This document shows, piece after piece, positions 35,825 to 43,898 of a stretch of 64,000 nucleotides of DNA. The notes below the pieces were generated by a model. The model had not been told where the DNA came from, made no database searches, and saw nothing but the letters and a program-made list of their open reading frames with translations. The translations under genes and the position numbers were made by a program. Source of the DNA: DATBGO01 sp050011895 (GTDB lineage Bacteria > Actinomycetota > Actinomycetes > Streptosporangiales > Streptosporangiaceae); assembly GCA_050011895.1 (NCBI GenBank), contig JBEKIF010000008.1, positions 1 to 64,000 on the forward strand, read 5' to 3'. Every line of letters starts with the position of its first letter. Position 1 is the first letter of the stretch.

Positions 35825-37027
35825 TCAGGCTCGCGTCCGGCAGGCGGCGATGGTCTGGATCGCCAGCTCCAGCGCGTAGCCCGGGCTTGCGCTCTCCCCC
35901 TTTACCTGCGCGTCAGCCACCACGGCCGCGTGATGCGCCCGTGTGACGCCCTCCGGCGTCCAGCCCCTGAGCTGCTGGCGGACCCGGTCGATCTTCCATG
36001 GCGGCATGCCCAGTTCCCCAGCCAGCGCCTCGGCGGACTTGCCCCGTGGCGCGCTGCCCACCCGGCCGAGCGCCCGGACGCCCTGCGCCAGCGCGCTGCT
36101 GATCAGCACCGGTGACACGCCAGTAGCCAGCGCCCAGCGCAACTGCTCAAGCGCGTCAGCCAGCTTGCCCTCGACGGCGCGATCGGCGACCGTGAAACCG
36201 GTCGCCTCCGCCCTGCCCCGGTAGTACCTGGCCACGACCGGCTGGCTGATCACTCCGGTCGTGTCCGCCGCGAGCTGGCTGCATGCGGCCGATAGCTCGC
36301 GAAGATCGTTTCCCACCGCATCGAGCAGCGACCGCAGGCCCGACTCGTCCGCTGATCGCCCGGCCCGGCCGAACTCCCCGCGGAGGAAGTCGAGCCGTTC
36401 GCCGAAGCGCTTCACCGTCGGGCAGTTGATCTTCCTGGCGCCCTCCTTGACCAGGCTCGCCAGCAGTGGCTTCCCCTTGGCGCCCCCGTTATGCGTGAGC
36501 ACGAGGACCACGTCCGCCGGGGCCGCTGCCGTCAGCCTGACCAGTTCTGCCGCAACCGGACTGCTGGTGTCTTGTATCGACCGGACGACGACGACGCTGC
36601 CGCCGCCGAACAGGGACGGGGCGGTCAGGCTGGACAGGTCGCCGGGCCGCAGGTCCGCGGCCCGTGTGTCGTGGATCTCGCCTGCGATGACCGCCGCCAC
36701 CGCCGCGTCCCGCGCATCGTCCGCACTGGTCGCGGGCGCCGCGTCCCGCGCATCGTCCGCACTGCGGCCAGCGCCGCCGCCCGTCGCGCCGCCGGCTGTC
36801 GCGCCGCCGGCTGTCGCGCCGCCGCCCGTCGCGCCGCCGCCCGTCACGCCTGTGCCAGCCCACCCGTCGGCCGTCTCGCCCGCTGCCACGACCTGCAAGC
36901 CGACCGCCGAGATAACACGGTGGACAGCGCGCTCAACGAGCAACTCTTCTTCTCCGACGATCAGCGTGACTGGCGGCGCCGCGGCCGGGCCCGGGCCGCC
37001 CTGGGCACGGGAGTCAGCTGACTGCAT
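35825..37027 (-). CDS. holA: DNA polymerase III subunit delta
   Basis: HolA opens the sliding clamp within the clamp loader. The 400-residue protein has the N-terminal PPVTLIVGEEELLVERAVHR start, the LTAPSLFGGGSVVVVR strand-loop, and a C-terminal helical collar region (LRWALATGVSPVLISSALAQG). It carries an unusual insertion near residues 60-105: a run of GGGAT/AGGAT units and a duplicated SADDARDAA. Both come from in-frame DNA repeats. The start at ATG 37027 is chosen because conserved sequence begins shortly after; the binding site is weak. Confidence 0.93.
   Translation of the reverse strand: MQSADSRAQGGPGPAAAPPVTLIVGEEELLVERAVHRVISAVGLQVVAAGETADGWAGTGVTGGGATGGGATAGGATAGGATGGGAGRSADDARDAAPATSADDARDAAVAAVIAGEIHDTRAADLRPGDLSSLTAPSLFGGGSVVVVRSIQDTSSPVAAELVRLTAAAPADVVLVLTHNGGAKGKPLLASLVKEGARKINCPTVKRFGERLDFLRGEFGRAGRSADESGLRSLLDAVGNDLRELSAACSQLAADTTGVISQPVVARYYRGRAEATGFTVADRAVEGKLADALEQLRWALATGVSPVLISSALAQGVRALGRVGSAPRGKSAEALAGELGMPPWKIDRVRQQLRGWTPEGVTRAHHAAVVADAQVKGESASPGYALELAIQTIAACRTRA
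36701..36850. repeat. two in-frame repeats inside holA
   Basis: A 28-bp sequence starting CGCCGCGTCCCGCGCATCGT is exactly repeated at 36701 and 36737 (period 36). Next to it, four 15-bp units GTCGCGCCGCCGGCT or GTCGCGCCGCCGCCC run at 36783, 36798, 36813 and 36828. Both periods are multiples of three, so the gene stays open. Confidence 0.9.
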
Positions 37028-37201
37028 GCACGCAGCATGCCACGAAATCCGGGGTACCGGGCCGCTAGGCCAGACCGGCACGGACGCACCTGCGGCCGCC
37101 AGGCGGCGGCGCGGAACCTGGCCCGCCGGGCGCGGGACTCTCGCCCGTTCGTCGCGGGATCTAGCCGTTGGGGCCGGGAGCTAGCTCCCGGGTCGCGGGA
37201 C

Positions 37202-38413
37202 CTAGCCCGTTACCGGCTCTCCGCCGCGCCATACGCGAAGCGGCTTGAGGCCGTAGGCCCAGCTAAAGGCACCCTCGTGATCAGCATCCCAGGCAACGAT
37301 GTCGGCGTATCTGCCGCGCACCATCGCGCCCCGGTCCGGCGCTCGCAATGCGCGCGCGCCACCAAGAGTGGCCGCCCGGAGCGCCTCTGTCACGCTCATG
37401 CCGAAGTGCGCCACCGCGAGGGCGACGATCAGCGGCATCGAGGTGATCCCGTTCCCGCCCGGCGAGTGATCGGAGCCGAGAGCGACAGCGACGCCCTTGT
37501 CGAGCAGCGACCTGACCGGCGCGGTCCGCCCCGTCTCCAGCGCGGTCGCCGGGCACACCACCGCCGCCACACCGGCCCGGGCGAGCGCGGCCACGTCGTC
37601 GTCATCCGCCTCATGCAGCAGGTCGGCTGACGCACAGCCGAGCTCGGCCGCGAGGCGAACCGCCGCGTTGCTCAATTCCCCGCACGCATGCAGCCGGGGC
37701 AGCAGGCCAGCCGTACGGCCAGCGGCAAGTACCCAGCGAGCTTCCCGCTCGGTAAAGCGGCCGTCGTCGCAGTAGACATCCACACTGTCGGCGCCCGCCA
37801 TGGCCGCGTCAGGGCACCAGGTACTGACAGCGTCCACGTAGTCGTGGCGTCGGCCGAAATATTCCGGCGGAACAGCGTGCGCCGCCAGGAATGTCACGTG
37901 CACGCGCGGCATTCCCGGCTCGTCCTGCAGTGACCTGAGCATCCGGACGTCCGCGAGTTCGCCGTCCCTGGTCAGGTGGTACCCGGTCTTCGCCTCGATC
38001 GTGGTGGTGCCGGTCAGCAGCCAGCCGCGCAGCCGCTCCCGCACGCCGTTGCAGAGCGTCCACGGGTCCGTGCCCCTGGTGACAGTCACGGTGGACGCCA
38101 GGCCGCCGCCCGCAGCGGCGATCTCGGTGGCCGATGAGCCGCCGGAGCGCATGGCGAGCTCCGCCCAGCGGTTGCCCGCATAGACGGGATGCGTGTGCGC
38201 GTCGATCAGGCCCGGCGTGACCAGTGCACCGTTGAGGTTCTCTACGTGGTCCACGTCGACGATGTCCTCGAGCACCCCGGGGATGCTTGCGGGTAGCTCA
38301 GCAGCAGGCCCGACCCAGGCAATGCGATCACCGTGCGCGACTATGGCGGCGTTGCTCCAGATCTCGGAGCCGGTCCACAGCCGACCGATGTTGGTCAGCA
38401 GACGGACTGTCAT
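37202..38413 (-). CDS. hutI: imidazolonepropionase
   Basis: HutI hydrolyses imidazolonepropionate to N-formimino-glutamate in histidine breakdown. The 403-residue amidohydrolase has the metal-binding LIDAHTHPVYAGNRW near residues 68-83, HVTFLAAHAVPPEY near 178-191, LHACGELSN near 242, and the final Asp/His in LGSDHSPGGNG near 312-322. The start ATG at 38413 is the first residue of the conserved part (TVRLLTNIGRLWTG). The rest of the hut pathway (hutH, hutU) is not in the window, so this copy is an orphan and may act with enzymes encoded elsewhere. Confidence 0.93.
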   Translation of the reverse strand: MTVRLLTNIGRLWTGSEIWSNAAIVAHGDRIAWVGPAAELPASIPGVLEDIVDVDHVENLNGALVTPGLIDAHTHPVYAGNRWAELAMRSGGSSATEIAAAGGGLASTVTVTRGTDPWTLCNGVRERLRGWLLTGTTTIEAKTGYHLTRDGELADVRMLRSLQDEPGMPRVHVTFLAAHAVPPEYFGRRHDYVDAVSTWCPDAAMAGADSVDVYCDDGRFTEREARWVLAAGRTAGLLPRLHACGELSNAAVRLAAELGCASADLLHEADDDDVAALARAGVAAVVCPATALETGRTAPVRSLLDKGVAVALGSDHSPGGNGITSMPLIVALAVAHFGMSVTEALRAATLGGARALRAPDRGAMVRGRYADIVAWDADHEGAFSWAYGLKPLRVWRGGEPVTG

Positions 38414-38880
38414 CGCCGCGCACCCGCACGGCCTGGGGCGCCACGGGCAACGATCCGGTTGGCCATGAGCGGTCACCTGCCACGACTCGTGCCTGATGGT
38501 GATACACCGGCAAAGACCCAGTGAAGCGGATAGCGAGCTGCACCACAAGATGGGAACTCTGCGGATGCGGCCACCAACATATCGGTTCAGTCACGGTATT
38601 GCACCAGAGGGCCGTGTACAGGGCCCTTCTGATGTGGTTTGCGACCGCCAATGGATACGCCCGAGCAGGCACGTTCCACGGCTGCCTGAACGGTCAGCCA
38701 GCGCAGACTCCCGCTGACGTGGCTGCCTGAACGCTCAGCCAGGCCGCCATTACCGGATCCCATGATGGCACCGATGATCTTCCTAGCCGATATTTCGCAA
38801 TTTGCGGATAGCCTTTGTCACATATGAACCGGCCAGGCGTCAATGCGCGCCGCCGCCGGCGGCGGGTCACGATGGCCGCG
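38414..38880. other. intergenic region hutI / hflX with a hairpin
   Basis: No gene is supported between 38414 and 38949. A bulged hairpin is formed by CAGAGGGCC (38605-38613) and GGCCCTTCTG (38622-38631). A direct repeat GGCTGCCTGAACG is seen near 38680 and 38721. The region around 38797-38825 is AT-rich (CGATATTTCGCAATTTGCGG) and may be promoter DNA for a gene not recognised here. Confidence 0.4.
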
Positions 38881-38938
38881 GCCAGCCCCGGCCAGCCAGC
38901 CCCGGCCAGCCAGCCCCGGCCAGCCCCGGCCAGCCCGC
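38881..38938. repeat. CCAGCCCCGG tandem-like repeat downstream of hflX
   Basis: About four copies of CCAGCCCCGG with spacers of 0-4 bp lie directly after the hflX stop codon. They are short, imperfect in spacing, and of no clear function. Confidence 0.7.
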
Positions 38939-38949
38939 GGGCTGATCTG

Positions 38950-40395
38950 TCAGCCCAGCGGCTGTGGCTCAGGCAGGCGCGTCAGCTCGGCGGCGAGCCC
39001 AGGCGGGACGCGCGCGGTCAGCTGGGTGCCGTACTGCCCGTGCTGGACCTCGAGCACCTCGCCCTCGGCATGCGCACGGGACAGCAGGTCGCCGCGGTCA
39101 TAGGGAACCATCACCGTGACCTGGCGCTCTTGACGAGGCAACAGCCGCTCAACCTCGGCGAGCAGCTCGCTGATCCCGGTACCGGTGCGCGCGGAGACGA
39201 CCACCGAGCCGCGCTCGGCGCGGCGGAGCCCCTCCAGGTCGATCGGGTCAGCCAGGTCCGCCTTGTTGACCACCACAAGCTCGGTCACGTCGCCGGCACC
39301 GATCTGGCCGAGCACGTCGCGGACGGCGGCCAGCTGGGCGCGCGGGTCGGCGTCCGAGCCGTCGACGACGTGCAGGATCAGGTCGGCGTCCGCGACCTCT
39401 TCCAGGGTCGAGGAGAAGGCGTCCACCAGCTGATGCGGCAGGTGGCGTACGAACCCGACCGTGTCCGTGAGCGTGAACGGCCAGCCGGACGGGGTCCGGG
39501 CCCGCCGGACCGCCGGGTCGAGCGTGGCGAACAGCGAGTCGTCGACCAGCACATCGGCGCCGCTCAGCCGGTTGAGCAGGCTTGACTTGCCAGCGTTGGT
39601 ATAACCGGCGATGGCGACCGAGGGTACTGCACGCCGTCGGCGCTGGCCGCGCTGGACGCCTCGCCCCACGGACATTTCCGCGATTTCCCTGCGCAGCTTC
39701 GATATCCGCGCCCTGATCCGGCGCCGGTCGGTCTCGATCTTGGTCTCACCAGGCCCGCGGGTGCCGATGCCGCCGCCGCCTGCCACCCGGCCGCCTGCCT
39801 GCCTGGATAGCGACTCGCCCCAGCCGCGGAGCCTGGGCATCAGGTACTGAAGCTGGGCAAGCTCGACCTGCGACTTGCCCTCCTTGCTCCGGGCGTGCTG
39901 GGCAAAGATGTCCAGGATCAGCGCCGTCCGGTCGATGACCTTGACGCGCACGATCCCCTCAAGCCTGCGCAGCTGGCTGGCGGTCAGCTCGCCGTCGCAG
40001 ATCACCGTGTCCGCGCCTGCTGAGGCGACAAGGTCAGCGAGTTCGGCTGCCTTGCCCGCGCCGACGTAGGTCGCGGCGTCGGGCCTGCCGCGGCGCTGGA
40101 TGAGGCCGTCAAGTACCTCTGAGCCAGCGGTCTCGGCCAGCCGGGACAGCTCGCGCAGCGAGTTCTCCGCGCCAGCGAGCGTCCCCTCGGTCCAGACGCC
40201 CATGAGCACCACGCGCTCCAGCCGCAGCGCCCGGTACTCGACCTCGGTAACATCCTGGAGCTCGGTAGAAAGACCTGCCACCCGCCGCAGCGCGTGCCTG
40301 TCCTCCAGGTCCAGCTGGCCCGCATCCGGATCATGCTGGCTGCCGTCAAGCTCGTCGCCGCCATCGGCGGGGTGTACGTCATGCAGAGCAGTCAT
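38950..40395 (-). CDS. hflX: GTPase HflX
   Basis: HflX is a ribosome-associated GTPase that splits or rescues stalled ribosomes. The 481-residue protein has an N-terminal HflX domain (VWTEGTLAGAENSLRELSRL, then GGGGIGTRGPGETKIETDRR near residues 208-227) and a G domain. G1 is GYTNAGKSSLLN near 265-276, DTVGFVRHLP holds the switch, and NKADLADP is G4. The N-terminus has about 45 extra residues. The ATG at 40395 has AGGTAGG upstream. It is divergent from aceB across a 300-bp gap in which I see no clear motif. Confidence 0.95.
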   Translation of the reverse strand: MTALHDVHPADGGDELDGSQHDPDAGQLDLEDRHALRRVAGLSTELQDVTEVEYRALRLERVVLMGVWTEGTLAGAENSLRELSRLAETAGSEVLDGLIQRRGRPDAATYVGAGKAAELADLVASAGADTVICDGELTASQLRRLEGIVRVKVIDRTALILDIFAQHARSKEGKSQVELAQLQYLMPRLRGWGESLSRQAGGRVAGGGGIGTRGPGETKIETDRRRIRARISKLRREIAEMSVGRGVQRGQRRRRAVPSVAIAGYTNAGKSSLLNRLSGADVLVDDSLFATLDPAVRRARTPSGWPFTLTDTVGFVRHLPHQLVDAFSSTLEEVADADLILHVVDGSDADPRAQLAAVRDVLGQIGAGDVTELVVVNKADLADPIDLEGLRRAERGSVVVSARTGTGISELLAEVERLLPRQERQVTVMVPYDRGDLLSRAHAEGEVLEVQHGQYGTQLTARVPPGLAAELTRLPEPQPLG

Positions 40396-40695
40396 TTACC
40401 TACCTAAGTTCGGCGTCCAGTCGGACCGTCCGCGTTATCAGCCGCGGCGGGCCGCTCGGCAGTTGAGAAATCGATCGTGCCACGGGATGCTTGAAGACTT
40501 CACCTGGTTAACACCGCGGCAGCCCTCGTTGTGCCCGTTGCGGCCGGCAATGCGACGGCGGGTGATGACCGCGGGTGACCTGGCTGGCCTGGCCGCCCCG
40601 GCGGAGCTTTGACCCGCGGCGAGCAGGCCGTTAGCGTCGTCGTGACCGGCCGCGCCAGCAAGTCGGCCGTCAGCCGCTCGGGAGGAGCAGGAAGC

Positions 40696-42300
40696 GTGAA
40701 GGAAACTGAGGGTGTGGAGATCACCGGCAAGCCCGGCGACCGGTACGACGAGATCCTCACCCCGGAGGCGCTCGGCCTGGTAGCTGCGTTGCAGCGGGAA
40801 CTCGGCGGCAGGCGCGCCGAGATTCTGGCGGCCAGGGCAGGCCGGCAGGATGAACTCTCGGCCGGCGCGATGCTGGACTTCCTTCCGGCGACGCGCGCGA
40901 TCAGGGAGGACCGGTCCTGGCGGGTCGCCGCGCCCGCGCCTGGCCTGGTGGACCGGCGGGTCGAGATCACCGGGCCGACCGACAAGAAGATGACCATCAA
41001 CGCCCTGAACTCGGGGGCCAAGGTGTGGCTCGCCGATTTCGAGGACGCGAATACCCCGCTATGGGACAACATGGTCACCGGCCAGCTCAACCTCAAGGAC
41101 GCGCTGGACCGTAAGGTCGACTTCACCAGCGCTGACGGCAAGAGTTACCAGCTGAAGCCGGCTGCGGAGCTGGCCACGATCGTGGTGCGGCCGCGTGGCT
41201 GGCACCTGGACGAGAAGCACCTGCTGGTCGACGGGGAGCGGGTCTCCGGCAGCCTGTTCGACTTCGGGATGTACTTCGCCCATGGCGCCCGGCGCCAGCT
41301 CGAGGCGGGCAAGGGCCCGTACTTCTACCTGGCCAAGCTGGAGAGCCATCTGGAGGCGCGGCTCTGGAATGACGCCTTCAACCTGGCCCAGGACGCCCTC
41401 GGGGTGCCGCGCGGCACGATCAGGGCGACCGTGCTGATCGAGACGATCCCGGCCGCGTTCGAGATGGAGGAAATCCTCTATGAGCTCAGGGACCACAGCG
41501 CCGGGCTGAACGCGGGCCGCTGGGACTACCAGTTCAGCATCATCAAGAAGTTCCGGACCAGGGGCCGGGAGTTCCTGCTGCCCGAGCGGAACGCGGTGAC
41601 CATGACCGCGCCGTTCATGCGCGCCTACACCGAGCTCCTGGTCAGCACCTGCCACCGGCGCGGCGCTCACGCTATGGGCGGGATGGCCGCGTTCATCCCG
41701 AGCAGGCGCGACCCCGAGGTTAACGTCACGGCGCTGGCCAAGGTCCGCGAGGACAAGGCCAGGGAGTCGCGCGATGGCTTCGACGGGTCCTGGGTTGCTC
41801 ACCCTGACCTGGTCCCGCTCTGCCGCGAGGTCTTTGACGGCGTGCTCGGCGACGCGCCCAACCAGCTGGGCAAGCTCCGTGACGACGTGCACGTCACCGC
41901 GGCCGACCTGCTGGCCATCGACAAGACCCCCGGGGGGATCACCGAGGCCGGGCTGCGGAACAACGTCAGCGTGGGATTGCAGTACCTGGCCAACTGGCTG
42001 GAAGGCACCGGCGCCGTAGCTATCTTCAACCTGATGGAGGACGCGGCGACCGCGGAGATTTCCCGGTCGCAGATCTGGCAGTGGCTGCATAACGAGGTGA
42101 CCCTGGCCGAAGGCCCGGAGGTCACCGCGGAGCTGGTCGAACGGATCATCGGCGAGGAGCTCGCCGCCATCAGGGAGCAGACCGGCGCGGCCTTCGACGC
42201 GGCCGGGTACGAGCAGGCCGTCGCGCTGTTCGAGGAGGTCGCGCTGGCCGACGACTACGCCGAGTTCCTGACCATCCCGGCCTACGAGCGGATGCCGTAA
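40696..42300 (+). CDS. aceB: malate synthase A
   Basis: It condenses glyoxylate with acetyl-CoA to malate. The 534-residue length is typical of the A isoform. Recognised segments are VEITGPTDKKMTINALNSGA near residues 92-111, LADFEDANTPLW near 115-126, the catalytic region RATVLIETIPAAFEMEEILY near 250-270, and MGGMAAFIPSR near 335-345. The start GTG at 40696 follows GGAGGAG; the ORF opens 87 bp earlier without support. It precedes glcDEF on the same strand, indicating glycolate and glyoxylate use. No isocitrate lyase gene is nearby, so its main source of glyoxylate here is probably GlcDEF. Confidence 0.96.
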   Translation: MKETEGVEITGKPGDRYDEILTPEALGLVAALQRELGGRRAEILAARAGRQDELSAGAMLDFLPATRAIREDRSWRVAAPAPGLVDRRVEITGPTDKKMTINALNSGAKVWLADFEDANTPLWDNMVTGQLNLKDALDRKVDFTSADGKSYQLKPAAELATIVVRPRGWHLDEKHLLVDGERVSGSLFDFGMYFAHGARRQLEAGKGPYFYLAKLESHLEARLWNDAFNLAQDALGVPRGTIRATVLIETIPAAFEMEEILYELRDHSAGLNAGRWDYQFSIIKKFRTRGREFLLPERNAVTMTAPFMRAYTELLVSTCHRRGAHAMGGMAAFIPSRRDPEVNVTALAKVREDKARESRDGFDGSWVAHPDLVPLCREVFDGVLGDAPNQLGKLRDDVHVTAADLLAIDKTPGGITEAGLRNNVSVGLQYLANWLEGTGAVAIFNLMEDAATAEISRSQIWQWLHNEVTLAEGPEVTAELVERIIGEELAAIREQTGAAFDAAGYEQAVALFEEVALADDYAEFLTIPAYERMP

Positions 42301-42306
42301 GGCCCC

Positions 42307-42358
42307 ATCGTGACGACTTCCTGCTTTCCGCGATATGTGCCGGAAAACTCGTCACGAT
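42307..42358. terminator. nested palindrome between aceB and glcD
   Basis: ATCGTGACGA (42307-42316) and TCGTCACGAT (42349-42358) are perfect 10-bp arms. Inside are TTTCCG (42325-42330) and CGGAAA (42341-42346). It begins 7 bp after the aceB stop, so it may act as a terminator or RNA processing site that separates aceB from glcDEF. It may also be a mobile palindromic unit; its loop shares GATATGT with the palindrome inside glcF. Confidence 0.6.
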
Positions 42359-42410
42359 CACGGGAAACCCGCAGCGCGAAGGGAACGCTGAGGGTGGGAG
42401 GCCACAAGCT

Positions 42411-43865
42411 ATGACCCGATTGCTGATCCCGCGGATGACCGAGATATGCGGGCCGGACGGCGTCGTCGCTGATCCGGTGCAGCTGCGCACCTACGAGTGC
42501 GACGGCCTGACGTCGCACCGCTGCAGCCCGGGCCTTGTGGTACTGCCGCAGACCGCCGGCCAGGTGGCCGCCATCGTGCGAGAGTGCGCGCGGGCCGGTG
42601 TTCCGTTCGTGGCACGCGGCTCAGGCACTGGCCTGTCCGGCGGGGCGCTGCCGCGCGCGGATGGCGTCCTGATCGTCACCTCCCGGATGCGCAGCATCAT
42701 CATGATCGACGCCGCGAGCCGCCGGGCGATCGTTGAGCCGGGAGTCACCAATCTGGCCGTGAGCAAGGCCGCGGAACCGTTTGGCCTGTTCTATGCCCCT
42801 GACCCATCCAGCCAGGTGATCTGCTCGGTTGGCGGCAACGTCGCGGAGAACTCGGGCGGAGCCCATTGCCTGAAGCACGGCTTCACCGTGCATCACGTGA
42901 CCGGCCTCGAGATCGTCACCCCGCAGGGCGAGCTGACCTGGCTGGGTGACGGCACCGGCGCGGCGCCCGGATATGACCTGGTCGGCGCGTTCACCGGGTC
43001 GGAAGGCACGCTCGGCATCGTCACCAAGATCGTCGTGAAGCTGACCAGGCTCCCTGAATCGGTGACCACGCTGCTGGCCGCGTTCCGGGCGATGGGAGCC
43101 GGCGGCAGCGCCGTCTCGGCCATCATCGGCGCGGGGATCCTGCCCGGCGCTATCGAGATGATGGATGCCCTGGCGATCGAGGCAGCCGAGGCAGCGGTGG
43201 CCTGCCGCTATCCCGAAGGGGCCGGCGCGGTCCTCATCGTCGAGCTGGACGGGCCCGAGTCCGACGTGGCCGCCGAGACAGCGGCGGTGCGGGCCATCTG
43301 CGAGCAGGCCGGCGCCTACGAGATCCGGGCGGCAGCGGGCGCGGCCGAGCGCGCGGCGATCTGGGCCGGGCGCCGGTCCGCGTTCGCGGCCGTGGGCCGG
43401 ATCAGCCCGGCCTACATCGTGCAGGACGGCGTGGTGCCGCGCACCGCGCTGCCGCAGGTACTCGACCGGATCGCCGAGATGTCAGCGGCCGCGGGAATCA
43501 GGGTCGCCAACGTTTTTCATGCCGGCGACGGGAACCTGCACCCGCTCGTGCTGTTCGATGACTCGATCCCGGAGGCGTGCGCTGCGGCCGAGGTGCTGTC
43601 CGGTGCCATCCTCGACGCGTGCATCGAACACGGCGGCTCGATCACCGGCGAGCACGGCGTCGGCGTGGACAAAGCCAGGTACCTGCCGAAGATGTTCGGC
43701 GCCGACGATCTTGACACGATGCAGCTGCTGCGGTGCGCATTCGACCCGGCAGGCCTGTGCAATCCGGGCAAGATCTTCCCGACGCCGCGGCTGTGCGGCG
43801 AGGTGCCCGGAGTCCGCACCAGCCCGCATCCGCTGGTAGCCGCGGGACAGCTGGACCAGTTCTGA
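42411..43865 (+). CDS. glcD: glycolate oxidase FAD subunit GlcD
   Basis: This flavoprotein oxidises glycolate (or lactate) to the 2-oxo acid and works with GlcE and GlcF. The 484-residue protein has the FAD_binding_4 domain (VVLPQTAGQVAAIVREC near residues 42-58, then VARGSGTGLSGGALPRADG near 64-82 and SVGGNVAENSGGAHCLKHG near 140-158). The FAD-oxidase C-terminal domain ends in the conserved CIEHGGSITGEHGVGVDKA and AFDPAGLCNPGKIFP. The ATG at 42411 follows GGGAGG. Natural substrate (glycolate versus D-lactate) cannot be settled from sequence, but the aceB neighbour favours glycolate. Confidence 0.94.
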   Translation: MTRLLIPRMTEICGPDGVVADPVQLRTYECDGLTSHRCSPGLVVLPQTAGQVAAIVRECARAGVPFVARGSGTGLSGGALPRADGVLIVTSRMRSIIMIDAASRRAIVEPGVTNLAVSKAAEPFGLFYAPDPSSQVICSVGGNVAENSGGAHCLKHGFTVHHVTGLEIVTPQGELTWLGDGTGAAPGYDLVGAFTGSEGTLGIVTKIVVKLTRLPESVTTLLAAFRAMGAGGSAVSAIIGAGILPGAIEMMDALAIEAAEAAVACRYPEGAGAVLIVELDGPESDVAAETAAVRAICEQAGAYEIRAAAGAAERAAIWAGRRSAFAAVGRISPAYIVQDGVVPRTALPQVLDRIAEMSAAAGIRVANVFHAGDGNLHPLVLFDDSIPEACAAAEVLSGAILDACIEHGGSITGEHGVGVDKARYLPKMFGADDLDTMQLLRCAFDPAGLCNPGKIFPTPRLCGEVPGVRTSPHPLVAAGQLDQF

Positions 43866-43898
43866 CATGCAAGCCTGCCGCCCGCTCGCTGGCCCGCG

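Noticed and set aside
38281..38310. tRNA-like GGGTAGCTCAGCAG stretch
   Set aside because: It lies inside hutI and no anticodon or T arm follows; it is a chance match.
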